Assembly (NCBI RefSeq): GCF_002209355.2
Contig: NZ_CP106855.1
Location: 2,604,001 to 2,668,000 of the forward strand
From: Bdellovibrio sp. SKB1291214
GTDB taxonomy: Bacteria > Bdellovibrionota > Bdellovibrionia > Bdellovibrionales > Bdellovibrionaceae
Reading direction: 5' to 3'
Length of the DNA: 64,000 nucleotides
Shown here: in pieces, positions 42,613 through 51,530 of the stretch
Numbering within the stretch: position 1 is the stretch's first letter
How the letters are laid out: the number at the start of each line of letters is the position of its first letter
Notes under the pieces: generated by a model
Seen by the model: the letters and a program-made list of their open reading frames with translations, nothing else
Told to the model about the DNA's origin: nothing
Database searches by the model: none
Made by a program: the position numbers and the translations under genes

Positions 42613-43584
42613 TTAGATGGAAATGCTGCTGGTGTATTCTTTGTGGTTTTTACGAACAGAACGAATGGTTTTCTGAAGATGCTTGGTAAGATTTGTCGCC
42701 AGGGTGGGATCTTTTAAATGGATGTAAAGTTGCGGATGAACCTCAACGTCTTCGTGAAGCCAGTTGCCGGTTCCTAGCATCACTTCTTTGTTGTCCATAA
42801 CAATGTACTTAGAATGCGTAAACAGCGTCCCTGGTCCGTAATGAAGGTCCTTGATCCCGGCGTCTGATAATCTCTCCGCAGTGCCGCGTGTACGACGTAC
42901 ATAGCTTAAAGCAAATGCATCGTGGTGATGAATCAGACCCGTGATTTTTACTTTGCGTTTGTGAGCGCGAATAAAAGCTTTTTCGATTTCGCTAATATGA
43001 AAAAAATAAATTGAAAAGGCCAAAGATTTTTCGGCCCGGTCAATCATATCAATCAACACATCCAAAAAGATTCCGTCAGCAATCATCGGTGGAGGCAAGA
43101 TCACACCGCCATGGCCTCCGCCGTTCCAGTGAAACTCAAAATATTTATTAAATCCTGCAATCGCTTTTTTATCGGTTAACAATAAATTTGTTTCGTGATT
43201 CTTTAGGATCGATTGCTGAGTGAGGTTCGTAGATCCGAACAAGAGATATTTGTTGTCGATGCAAAAGCCCTTGGCGTGAGTCGCACCATACACCACTTCA
43301 ATCCCGTTGCTTTTTAAGTATTCTGCTGTCACCAGATTTCGCGCCGAAGTTTCGCGGTGACCTTCGATATACAGACGGATGCGAATCTTTTTACCCAAGG
43401 ATTCTTTGATCTCAATCAGAGTTTCAGCAATTTCGAAAGGCGCTGACTTGCGATTAATTTTACCCGTGGCGCTGCCAATCGCAAAAGAATACTCCATAAT
43501 GTCGATGCTTTTCTGGGCCTTGTTGAGCAAGGTCAAAAGTGTCGGTAAATAGGCTGTATCTGCGATAATTTGAGGAGACGCCAT
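42613..43584 (-). CDS. phospholipase D-family protein with two HKD motifs
   Basis: A 323-residue PLD superfamily protein. Both catalytic motifs are complete: H103-x-K105-x4-D110 (HAKGFCIDNKYLLFGSTN) and H257-x-K259-x4-D264 (HSKYIVMDNKEVMLGTGN). No signal peptide or transmembrane helix is evident, unlike most cardiolipin synthases, so it may be a cytoplasmic phosphodiesterase or nuclease (BfiI/Nuc-like) as well as a lipid enzyme. The start at 43584 lies against a short plus-strand gene remnant. Confidence 0.87.
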   Translation of the reverse strand: MASPQIIADTAYLPTLLTLLNKAQKSIDIMEYSFAIGSATGKINRKSAPFEIAETLIEIKESLGKKIRIRLYIEGHRETSARNLVTAEYLKSNGIEVVYGATHAKGFCIDNKYLLFGSTNLTQQSILKNHETNLLLTDKKAIAGFNKYFEFHWNGGGHGGVILPPPMIADGIFLDVLIDMIDRAEKSLAFSIYFFHISEIEKAFIRAHKRKVKITGLIHHHDAFALSYVRRTRGTAERLSDAGIKDLHYGPGTLFTHSKYIVMDNKEVMLGTGNWLHEDVEVHPQLYIHLKDPTLATNLTKHLQKTIRSVRKNHKEYTSSISI

Positions 43585-43586
43585 AA

Positions 43587-43748
43587 CGTTATATTACGGG
43601 CGCTTCGCAACTGAATAAAACGGCACGGTCTATTTATGTTATCAATCAAGACCCTGCTGGAACTTTGTCGGTGGATATTGGCAACAATAATAGCGACCCG
43701 TTCGACCAAGACCCCAAATATGATGCCTGGTTCGGGATCGGCAAATAA
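43587..43748 (+). pseudogene. 3'-end remnant of a secreted-type protein gene
   Basis: A start-less open frame of 53 codons running to TAA at 43746-43748. The translation (ARSIYVINQDPAGTLSVDIG ... FDQDPKYDAWFGIGK) looks like a real protein C-terminus: alternating strands and no low complexity. It is bounded upstream by an in-frame stop (43584-43586) and has no ATG, GTG or TTG near its start, so it is probably the leftover of a gene truncated when the PLD gene came to lie next to it. No relative in this window. Confidence 0.4.
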
Positions 43749-43780
43749 AAAAGGCGCGACCTGGTATTGATCCGCGCCTT
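43742..43780 (-). terminator. rho-independent terminator of the secreted-protein gene at 43826
   Basis: On the minus strand AAGGCGCG, a 14-nt loop and CGCGCCTT are followed by TTTTATTTG, 45 nt after the stop. The T-tract is on the minus strand only. Confidence 0.75.
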
Positions 43781-43825
43781 GAGCTTGCACGTCGGCGTTG
43801 CCGGTGCTGTATTCAAATCTGAAAA

Positions 43826-44206
43826 CTACTCTTTTGAAACTACGCAAGTTCCTTCAACAGTTTGTTTGTTGATCAAAAGTGTTTGTTGGTAAGAACCTTT
43901 TTCGCCGCGAACAGATTTGAATGCGATAGAGTTTTTACCTGATACTCCCCAGAACTCGATCACTTCAAGTTCGTCGAATTTATAGTAAGAACCAGCTGGG
44001 TAGTAAATGTAAGAACCGTTTGCAGAGGCTTTAAACTCGTCAGAGCTTACGCCAGTTGCTTCAACAGTCCCAGTGACTGTGCGGCCTTCAACATTCAGGT
44101 TCGCTGTAACAACAGCATCACCAGCTGTGCAGTGTACATCCATTTGAGATGCGTGAGCAGCAGTGGCAGACAAAGCGATCAAAGAAGCGATAACTAGAGA
44201 TTTCAT
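43826..44206 (-). CDS. small secreted hypothetical protein
   Basis: A 126-residue protein with a signal peptide (MKSLVIASLIALSATAAHA). The ATG at 44206 begins the leader and follows GGTGGG; an in-frame extension of 25 residues upstream is unlikely to be translated. The mature part is beta-rich with two cysteines (VHCTAGD and GTCVVSKE) that could form a disulfide. Unknown function, single gene with a clear terminator. Confidence 0.78.
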   Translation of the reverse strand: MKSLVIASLIALSATAAHASQMDVHCTAGDAVVTANLNVEGRTVTGTVEATGVSSDEFKASANGSYIYYPAGSYYKFDELEVIEFWGVSGKNSIAFKSVRGEKGSYQQTLLINKQTVEGTCVVSKE

Positions 44207-44287
44207 AATCCCACCTTTCACTATAAGTGTCCTAACGACCCCAGAACTATCCTCCCATTCCAGAAAACGAGTCAAGATCAAAACAGA

Positions 44288-45034
44288 TCAGGATTTTAAG
44301 CGGTCGCGAAGGGTTTTCATGTAGGCGCGGACCTCGGATTTCTGTTGCTCAGACATTCCACCAAAATCTTTGTTCTCTAAAGCGGTGATAATAGTATAGG
44401 CGTACATCGAGTGATTGGTTTTAGGGTGAACTTTTACCAATTTCACCATGGTTTTCTGCCATCCCAGTTTCTGCATTTGCTGCGGCGTCTTAATTCCGGC
44501 ATCATGCAGCAATTCTTCGAGCACGGGACCGATGTTTTTCAGGTCCGAGAGTTTTTTGGCCTTTTGCAGCACCAGCGTGGGGTCATCATCCGAAAACATG
44601 CGCGGGTGGCGAGTGTCGATTTTTTCATTAATTACCAGCTTTGGTTTTTTAGATTTTGCGTCTTTAGAGGTCTTTTTCTGTTTCGGGTAAGAGCCCCAGA
44701 TGCTATGCGGTCGCAGAGCTATTTTTAAAATATCAGAAACCCATTCCTCGAATCCTTCCGTTTCGATCGGAAGATAAAGCCATTTAGGTAAAATCTTGTG
44801 GGGTTTTAAAATCGGGAATTGCGCTAAGGCCTGGGCTTGGCTGTCATGCTCCACCGGGAACATGCATCCATTCCAGTTGATTTTATCTTTGGGTTTATCG
44901 CCAGCTTCGAAGGTGATCAGGATGATTTTTTCGTCCAGATAATAAGCAAAACCGCCAAACATGGATTTACGACGATATCCCTCCTCAGGGAGGAGGTCCT
45001 CAATCCATTTTAATTCCAGCGGTTCTTTAGCCAT
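44288..45034 (-). CDS. TfoX/Sxy-type protein with N- and C-terminal TfoX domains
   Basis: A 248-residue cytoplasmic protein. The N-terminal part (residues about 8-95, SMFGGFAYYLDEKIILITFE) resembles TfoX_N and the C-terminal part (about 160-245, DLKNIGPVLEELLHDAGIKTPQQMQKLG) is the helix-hairpin-helix-like TfoX_C. TfoX/Sxy proteins regulate competence or gene expression in other groups. Between them lies a basic linker (KQKKTSKDAKSKKPK). No competence gene is nearby, so the role here is unknown. Its start has no clear Shine-Dalgarno. Confidence 0.78.
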   Translation of the reverse strand: MAKEPLELKWIEDLLPEEGYRRKSMFGGFAYYLDEKIILITFEAGDKPKDKINWNGCMFPVEHDSQAQALAQFPILKPHKILPKWLYLPIETEGFEEWVSDILKIALRPHSIWGSYPKQKKTSKDAKSKKPKLVINEKIDTRHPRMFSDDDPTLVLQKAKKLSDLKNIGPVLEELLHDAGIKTPQQMQKLGWQKTMVKLVKVHPKTNHSMYAYTIITALENKDFGGMSEQQKSEVRAYMKTLRDRLKS

Positions 45035-45095
45035 GGATATTATTTAGGGGCGAAAGCGCTTGAATGCAAGAAACACCGGAGCGAGTCGATAAGTT

Positions 45096-45123
45096 AAGAC
45101 CCTGGCGAAATCACCAAGGTCTT
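45096..45123 (-). terminator. hairpin after the small secreted gene at 45130
   Basis: AAGACCCTGG ... CCAAGGTCTT forms a 10-bp stem with one G-U pair and an 8-nt loop just downstream of the gene. No U-tract is present on the minus strand, so efficiency is uncertain. Confidence 0.45.
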
Positions 45124-45129
45124 AAAAGT

Positions 45130-45393
45130 TTATTCTTGATCCGTGTTATAGCCACGATCATAAGAACGCGGCTCTGTGATGCGCTCTTCAATATAGATAC
45201 GCTCTGTGGGACGTGTGCGCTCTTCCATGTATTCGCTGGCACTTGCTTGGCGGGCGCGACGGGCTTCATTCGTTGTATCCATTTTCGCCGGGCTTGAGTT
45301 GCGATCTTGTAGGACAGTTTCCAAAAGGGATTTTTCAGCGTGTGCGAAACTGAACATCATCATCGTTATTGAAAATAGGATTAGCTTTTTCAT
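45130..45393 (-). CDS. small secreted charged protein
   Basis: An 87-residue protein with a signal peptide (MKKLILFSITMMMFSFAHA) followed by a very polar, Arg/Glu-rich segment (RRARQASASEYMEERTRPTERIYIEERITEPRS) without cysteines. The Glu/Arg repeats suggest a disordered or coiled mature peptide. It has a strong GGAGGAAG ribosome binding site. I do not recognise the family. Confidence 0.7.
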   Translation of the reverse strand: MKKLILFSITMMMFSFAHAEKSLLETVLQDRNSSPAKMDTTNEARRARQASASEYMEERTRPTERIYIEERITEPRSYDRGYNTDQE

Positions 45394-45684
45394 GGAACTT
45401 CCTCCTTGGGGTGTTCATGATTTTATGATTCTCTTTCTGGGCATTTTCGACCAGTCCTGAATCGGCAGATGATGGCAAGAATCACATGCAAACCTATTGG
45501 TGATTAGACAAATTCGTCGCATATTTAAGGGGTAAAATTATTCAACGCGGCAGCTAACACTTTCGACAGAGTGGGGAAACAGACCTCTGTATTGCGAGTG
45601 TGCAAGGTATTTGACAACCGTCGAATATTTCTTGAAGTGTGCGCTTAACCTTCGTTACAAAGTGCCTCTGGGGAAAATTGGATT

Positions 45685-47706
45685 GTGTTTAATTTCTGGA
45701 AAAACCTCTCTGTCGTAAAGAAACTTTATATTGTTGTCGGCGGAATGGCCCTATTGATTGCTCTTGAGTTGGGGACGCTGGTCTTTGCCTTGACGACGCT
45801 GTCTTCGGTCCGGGCCTTTGTGGGGGGAGAGGGGCTTTGGTCGAAAGCTCAAAAGAACGCGATCCATTCCCTCACATCTTATATTTTTACTAAAGACAAA
45901 ACTTACTATGATGATTTCCATGCTCATATGCAAATTCCCTTGGGAGACCGTCACGCCCGCTTAGAACTGATGAAACCTCATCCAGACATCAAAGAGGTCT
46001 ATGCAGGTTTTGCGCAAGGGGGCATTCATGCGGATGACATCCCGGGTGTTATCCGTGTGCTGCAAAGGTTTGGAGAAATTTCCTATATCAAAGCGGCCGT
46101 GACGGCCTGGACTAAGGCTGACAACTTGCTGGATGCTCTGATTAAAAAATCAGAAGAACTGCGCCTCCTTTTTTCTGAACCCTCCATTGATCAGGAAAAA
46201 GTAAAAAAGATTTTAGCGGATATTAATCGTTTGAATGCTCAGCTGACAGAGTACGAAACAGAATTTTCGTCCGTGCTAGGGGAGGGTTCCCGTTGGCTTG
46301 AGAATCTATTAATGGTGTTGTTGATCCTTGCTGTGGCAACGATTGAGGGCACAGGGTTGTTGCTGACGTTTTCATTTGCAAAAAATTTGAACCGAAGTCT
46401 TTTGGAACTGAATCACGCGACCTCCGAAATTGGCAAAGGGAATTTAGGCATGACAGTTCCGGTTCATTCCCGGGACGAGTTAGGACAGCTGGCTGAATCT
46501 ATCAATAAAATGAGTCATGACTTGGATGCGAATATTTCAAAGCGCCTGCTTGCTGAAAACGCCAATCAAGTAAAGACCTTATTCCTTGCAAACATGAGTC
46601 ATGAGATTCGTACGCCCTTGGGTATTATCTTAGGAATGACAGAAATTCTTAAAGATCCCCAAGTCAGTGAAGAGGAAAAAAGAAAATACCTGGATGTGAT
46701 CGAAAGCACAGGACATAATCTTGCGCGTTTAATTAATGATATTTTAGACATCACAAAAGTAGAATCAGGCCATCTTGAGGTTGAATACGAGGCTGTCCAG
46801 TTAGAGGGTTTGATGCAAGAAGTGGATACCATGATGGCTCTGAAGGCTGCCAAGGCCGGTACCGCTTTGAAATTCAACCTTCAAGACCGTCTGCGAAAGA
46901 TGGAAGTTGCAACCGACCGGAATCGTTTAAAACAAATCCTGGTGAACCTTATTAATAATGCGATCAAGTTTACACACGATGGTCAGGTTCAGGTTGATGT
47001 CGGAACGATTGGGCAGGATATTTATTTTGAAGTTTCGGATACGGGCATTGGTATCCCGCAAAGTATGCAGAGCAGTTTGTTTCAGAACTTCTTTCAGGCA
47101 GACACCTCGAGCACTCGTAAATATGAAGGGACGGGGTTAGGGTTGGTGCTTTCTAGAAAGCTTGCGCGATCTTTAGGTGGTGATGTGGTGCTAAAACGAA
47201 GTGCGCCAGGTGAAGGGTCGGTATTTAGATTGACCATCCCTCAACGCGAGGTTGATCAAATTCCTGCCAAAGAGACAGAAAAGCTTTCAGAAGAATCCAA
47301 ACATTTCCTGCGCGGGTTCAGAGTTCTGATTGTCGACGATTCGGAAGACAATCAAATCTTGATTCAGCATCATTTGAAAAAATATGGTGTCGTCTGTGAT
47401 ACTGCGTCTGATGGAGTGCAAGCAATTCAGAAAGCTCAGGATAATCCCTTTGACGTGGTGTTGATGGATATGCAGATGCCGCAAATGGATGGGTATTCTG
47501 CGACTCGCAAGCTGCGCGAAAACGGCTATCAAAAACCTATCGTAGCATTGACGGCGCACGCGATGAAGGAAGATCGAGACCGCTGCATCAGTGTGGGTTG
47601 CAATGACTATCTGACAAAACCCATCGTGTCTGAACAGCTCTACAAAACGCTTTTAGAACTGACTCACAGCCACCCGGGAAACATGGTCCTTTCCAAGGCT
47701 AAATAG
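45685..47706 (+). CDS. membrane hybrid sensor histidine kinase (HAMP, HisKA, HATPase, REC)
   Basis: A 673-residue kinase. TM1 is about residues 15-37, a periplasmic helical sensor region follows (38-205), TM2 is about 208-230, then HAMP (about 230-285), HisKA with H306 in NMSHEIRTPLG, a HATPase with GTGLGLVLSRKL, and a receiver with D595 in LMDMQMPQMDG. It starts with GTG; the first TM needs the upstream residues. The kinase core and receiver resemble those of the hybrid kinase at 36324, but this one is membrane-bound with an external sensor instead of PAS/GAF domains. No cognate partner is adjacent. Confidence 0.93.
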   Translation: MFNFWKNLSVVKKLYIVVGGMALLIALELGTLVFALTTLSSVRAFVGGEGLWSKAQKNAIHSLTSYIFTKDKTYYDDFHAHMQIPLGDRHARLELMKPHPDIKEVYAGFAQGGIHADDIPGVIRVLQRFGEISYIKAAVTAWTKADNLLDALIKKSEELRLLFSEPSIDQEKVKKILADINRLNAQLTEYETEFSSVLGEGSRWLENLLMVLLILAVATIEGTGLLLTFSFAKNLNRSLLELNHATSEIGKGNLGMTVPVHSRDELGQLAESINKMSHDLDANISKRLLAENANQVKTLFLANMSHEIRTPLGIILGMTEILKDPQVSEEEKRKYLDVIESTGHNLARLINDILDITKVESGHLEVEYEAVQLEGLMQEVDTMMALKAAKAGTALKFNLQDRLRKMEVATDRNRLKQILVNLINNAIKFTHDGQVQVDVGTIGQDIYFEVSDTGIGIPQSMQSSLFQNFFQADTSSTRKYEGTGLGLVLSRKLARSLGGDVVLKRSAPGEGSVFRLTIPQREVDQIPAKETEKLSEESKHFLRGFRVLIVDDSEDNQILIQHHLKKYGVVCDTASDGVQAIQKAQDNPFDVVLMDMQMPQMDGYSATRKLRENGYQKPIVALTAHAMKEDRDRCISVGCNDYLTKPIVSEQLYKTLLELTHSHPGNMVLSKAK

Positions 47707-47888
47707 TCCTGCTAAGTAATCATCACACACTTTAGAATAACTGCTCGGTGTCTGCCAAACTTTGGCCAGATGCTTTTAAATTTAACATTCCTTCGCAATT
47801 GGGTCCAAATTAACCCCAAATACTTATGGTAAGGAGTTTGCATTCCGAAAAGGTGGTATCATTAGATAAGATCGTTAGGAGTACAAAG

Positions 47889-48119
47889 ATGAAAAAAGCA
47901 CTAAAAATCCTTACAGCACTGATCGCAATGAACTTCCTAGCTGCATGTGCAACGACAACTCCAGAACACCACGCTGCTCAAGAAACTGTGACAGTATGGG
48001 AAGTTTCTGAAACACCCTTCTTGCGTGCAGTGAAAAAGAATATCACTGTGAACGGTGACAAAGCTCAAGAGGTGACATCGCAAAATCCCATGAAGGCGAA
48101 AGAAACAAAGACACGTTAG
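47889..48119 (+). CDS. very small lipoprotein
   Basis: A 76-residue lipoprotein: leader MKKALKILTALIAMNFLAAC with lipobox LAAC and mature sequence starting CATTTPEHHAAQETV. The ATG at 47889 follows TTAGGAGTACAAAG. The mature part is about 57 residues, without obvious domains, and has the Lys/Thr-rich end KAKETKTR. Followed by a strong bidirectional terminator; function unknown. Confidence 0.75.
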   Translation: MKKALKILTALIAMNFLAACATTTPEHHAAQETVTVWEVSETPFLRAVKKNITVNGDKAQEVTSQNPMKAKETKTR

Positions 48120-48146
48120 TCTTTATTTAAAATCTCAATTTGAGAA

Positions 48147-48180
48147 ATAAAAAAGCGGGTTCAATGACCCGCTTTTTTTT
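48147..48180. terminator. bidirectional terminator between the lipoprotein and subtilase genes
   Basis: AAAAGCGGGT-TCAATG-ACCCGCTTTT with flanking A's and T8 forms a perfect 10-bp stem between converging genes. The subtilase stop lies on its edge. Confidence 0.93.
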
Positions 48181-51100
48181 ATTTCTCGTAAGTCGCCTGA
48201 ATCGTTTGTGACTGCGCATCTTCGATCAAAGTATCTCTGACCGATTTATTTTGCGGAGTATAGATAACAAGGTCCGATGTTCCATAACCCTTTTTAAGGC
48301 TGACGGTGGCTTGAGACTGACCAGAGAGTTCAATCACCTCTGGAGTGTCGACATAGGCCTGTCCCTGGTCTCCTAAAGACACTAGAGACCACGTCAGTTC
48401 ATCACCCAAGTAGTCATCGTACTCAACCGAACTGAAATCGTTATGAGTTGTGGAAATCTTAATTCTAAGCTCCCCCGTATCAGATACTTGCAGAAACGAG
48501 GTATCCGCTGTGATGATTGCTAACGTTGAGTTGTCGAATGTGGCCATAGGGAGCATATCAACCACGGCACCGCCATAGTTTTCTGTCACAGTTTCGCCCC
48601 GGGAAATAGCCGCCTCATAGCCTTTGCGAATTTCGCGGGCTTTGTTTGCATTTAATAGCATCGTCATAAATTGATCTGCCGGAAACCCTGGCAAGTCAGA
48701 AGCCATCATACCTGACATTTCTTGATCGGCCAGGCCATCGCCATTGCTGTCGATTTGAACGTTCACTTCGCAGCGATGCCAAGTCGTCATGCCTTCATAA
48801 AGTTTCAATCCCACTTGGAGATAGCGTTTACCATCTTGACCTGTAATCACACGGTAACCTGCAGATTGAAGATCGCAGTTTTTGTTATGGGTAGAATCTG
48901 GTTTCGCATCCTTTTTACGAGCGTCTTTGCCTAAAAGATTAAATAGGTACGCTTCACCCTTATTAATGCTCTTATTCACTAATTTCAGTTCGGCGACGCT
49001 TCCTGCGGCGTCGTCAGCTGATGTTGATAACACTTTTAGCGAAGTGGCTTCTATTCGTGAAATCTGACGAGCAACGACCAAGGCGGGAATTTGTAACAAA
49101 GATTCTGCACCTTGATTAAAGTTTAAAAAACCATCCAATTCCTCATTTGCAGATTTCATGGCAGAACCAATCACCTTGGCTGTCACAGTCAAAGTTTTAC
49201 TTTGACCCGGTTCTAAGCTTACAGCGGGTACTGACACTTGCAGTGCTGAAGAGCCTTTCCACAGGGGAGTCAACGTGACTGCTTCATCTGAGATGTTCTT
49301 CATCGTGATATTGATCGCCAGTGTCTTTTGGTTTTCGATATCCGTTAAGCCAAATGATAAAGTTGAAGGCGTCGTGATGACTTGAGCTTTCAAGCTTTCG
49401 GCTACTTGCACACGACCGGCACCCTGACGGCTGACGGAATATTGTTTTCTCTCTTTATCAGAGATCACTTTGCCATGACCTAAAAGAACGGACTTCAGTT
49501 GAAGCGGCGAAAGTTCTGGGAACTTTTGCTTTAAAAGACCCATAACACCAGCGATATGAGGGCCTGCCATCGAGGTTCCCGACATCGAAGCACCTTTATC
49601 ACCGGAACCACGAGCTGCTGAAATAATATTTGTACCGGGGGCTGCGATCTCTGGCTTAATCAGACCGTCATCGGAACGCGGTCCACGAGAGGAAAACGGG
49701 GAAATTGTGTCGGCCATGTAGCTCTTATCCACTCGAGCGCTCGGTTTTAAATTCACCAACACAGAGCTCGCTGCCAGCATTGCTTTCACTTTGGCACCGG
49801 AGTCTTGGGAGATCATGACAGCAGGGATGCTGAACTTTGTTTCGCCAGCCATGACCATCGTGTCGCCTGGAGCATTATTCGCAACGATAACACCGATAGC
49901 ACCTGCATCCTGGGCTCGCTTGATTTTATCAGAGAATGACACCACTCCTCGGTCCATCAATGCAATTTTGCCTTGGATCTGTGCGGCCGTCGTCCCATCA
50001 AAATCTTTATCGGCAAGGCCTACGAATAGAACTTCACCTTGAGCTTCTTTAAGTTCTGCCAAAGGTTTTGAAGTTTGGGCTTCAGTGAATTCCGCCAAAA
50101 ATTTTTTGTCCCCTGTGCTAAACTCAGCGCCCGCTGCGGAAATGTTTTGAACCATGTTATCGATGCTTGATGCAACCGAGATAGCGTCATCGGAAATACC
50201 TGGCGCACCGACGATATACGCGGAATCACCCGAGTTGCCTCCGGATGCGACAACGACGGTACCGCCACGAACCAGATTTTTGATCGCGTGATTGTACATG
50301 ATATGGGGATTACCATAGTTAGAACCTAAGGATAGATTCACAACATCCAATTGCTTTTCAAAACTAAGATCACAGGTAGGATCCGCCGCATATTCTAGCG
50401 CCGCAATCACCACTTCATCGCTGGTGCCACCTTTCGCGCCAAAGACTTTGATCGCATAAAGGGATGCATCAGGAGCGACACCATCGTAGGTGTTAATGCC
50501 ATCACCAAGACCAGCCACGGTCCCAGCAACGTGAGTTCCGTGAGTGGCTTCATCCAAAGGATTCACATCGGGCACCGGTATGCGAGCCTTTACGTTGGGA
50601 GAGCTCGGGGAATATTCACTCCCCACTAAGTCGATACCACCTACAACTTTATCATTTGGAAAAGCTGATGTTGGCGTCGAGGGATTGATGGCCTTGTAAG
50701 TATCTGGGGATCCATTGCCGCCCAGCATTTTATGAGTGTAGTCGATCCCCGTATCGATGACCCCGATACGCATCCCTTGGCCACGAATATTTTGAGCGTA
50801 GGCGGCCTCAGCACCGATGAATTTCACCGATGTTTTATCCGTGACCATACCGGTCTTGTTAAATTCTAACTCCTCGTCCTGAAGGCGTGCGAACTGACCT
50901 GATTTTTCAGACAAAATCACATTGGGAATGCTTTTAATCTTACCCAATGTGTCTGCAGGGGCCCAAACCACCAATCCATTCAATACCAAGCGATAGCGGA
51001 TCAGGACACGGATATCGGGAGAAATCTTTTTTAGTTCTGCAATGGTCTGTTCTTGTTCCTCGGAAATAGCTTCCGCTTGTTGAGGCATCAATTGGGGTTT

Positions 51101-51325
51101 ACCGTTTTTCAGTTTTGCTGTTTCCAATAACGCGGGAACAGTCAATTTGATGATGAAAATTTCAGGCTCTTCCACTGTGGGACGAGTGCTATACAAACCG
51201 TCTAAAAGAGCTGATTTAAAGATCGGAGCATCGGGCTGGGTAGGGCCGCAACCCCCTAAAACCAGAAGTGAAATCAAAAGAGTTGAAAAATATCTCTGTT
51301 GTGTATTCAAATTTAACAGGTTCAT
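48179..51325 (-). CDS. subtilisin-like (S8) serine protease lipoprotein with PA domain
   Basis: A 1048-residue lipoprotein (lipobox LGGC, Cys26). The S8 triad is complete: D191 in GVIDTGIDYT, H262 in HGTHVAGTVAGLG and S585 in GTSMAGPHIAG. A PA domain with EVLFVGLADKDFDG...GAIGVIVANNAPGD is inserted between His and Ser (about residues 410-520), and an inhibitor-I9-like pro-region precedes the catalytic domain. The C-terminal 400 residues include beta-sandwich Fn3-like segments. It should be an envelope-anchored protease, possibly a prey-digestion or self-processing enzyme (inference). Large size fits lactocepin-like S8A members. Confidence 0.92.
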   Translation of the reverse strand: MNLLNLNTQQRYFSTLLISLLVLGGCGPTQPDAPIFKSALLDGLYSTRPTVEEPEIFIIKLTVPALLETAKLKNGKPQLMPQQAEAISEEQEQTIAELKKISPDIRVLIRYRLVLNGLVVWAPADTLGKIKSIPNVILSEKSGQFARLQDEELEFNKTGMVTDKTSVKFIGAEAAYAQNIRGQGMRIGVIDTGIDYTHKMLGGNGSPDTYKAINPSTPTSAFPNDKVVGGIDLVGSEYSPSSPNVKARIPVPDVNPLDEATHGTHVAGTVAGLGDGINTYDGVAPDASLYAIKVFGAKGGTSDEVVIAALEYAADPTCDLSFEKQLDVVNLSLGSNYGNPHIMYNHAIKNLVRGGTVVVASGGNSGDSAYIVGAPGISDDAISVASSIDNMVQNISAAGAEFSTGDKKFLAEFTEAQTSKPLAELKEAQGEVLFVGLADKDFDGTTAAQIQGKIALMDRGVVSFSDKIKRAQDAGAIGVIVANNAPGDTMVMAGETKFSIPAVMISQDSGAKVKAMLAASSVLVNLKPSARVDKSYMADTISPFSSRGPRSDDGLIKPEIAAPGTNIISAARGSGDKGASMSGTSMAGPHIAGVMGLLKQKFPELSPLQLKSVLLGHGKVISDKERKQYSVSRQGAGRVQVAESLKAQVITTPSTLSFGLTDIENQKTLAINITMKNISDEAVTLTPLWKGSSALQVSVPAVSLEPGQSKTLTVTAKVIGSAMKSANEELDGFLNFNQGAESLLQIPALVVARQISRIEATSLKVLSTSADDAAGSVAELKLVNKSINKGEAYLFNLLGKDARKKDAKPDSTHNKNCDLQSAGYRVITGQDGKRYLQVGLKLYEGMTTWHRCEVNVQIDSNGDGLADQEMSGMMASDLPGFPADQFMTMLLNANKAREIRKGYEAAISRGETVTENYGGAVVDMLPMATFDNSTLAIITADTSFLQVSDTGELRIKISTTHNDFSSVEYDDYLGDELTWSLVSLGDQGQAYVDTPEVIELSGQSQATVSLKKGYGTSDLVIYTPQNKSVRDTLIEDAQSQTIQATYEK

Positions 51326-51475
51326 CCGGGGCCCCTAACGTTCCAAGTGTCATATAGACACCGTCATCCAAAAAACTGATATTTCCGTTCTGGGGTATTC
51401 CAATATTCGTGCCGGGAAAAATGCCTCCATTTTGCGCTGATTTGCACGGCGTACATTATGGGTCTTGCTACTAAG

Positions 51476-51508
51476 CAAAAAAAAGCCTCGGGGAGACCGA
51501 GGCTTTTT
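51476..51508. terminator. bidirectional terminator after the secreted-protein gene at 51531
   Basis: AAAAGCCTCGG-GGAGA-CCGAGGCTTTT is a perfect 11-bp stem with A/T flanks, just downstream of the small secreted-protein gene on the minus strand. Confidence 0.9.
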
Positions 51509-51530
51509 AGAGTTGAGTATAAGGGGAGTC

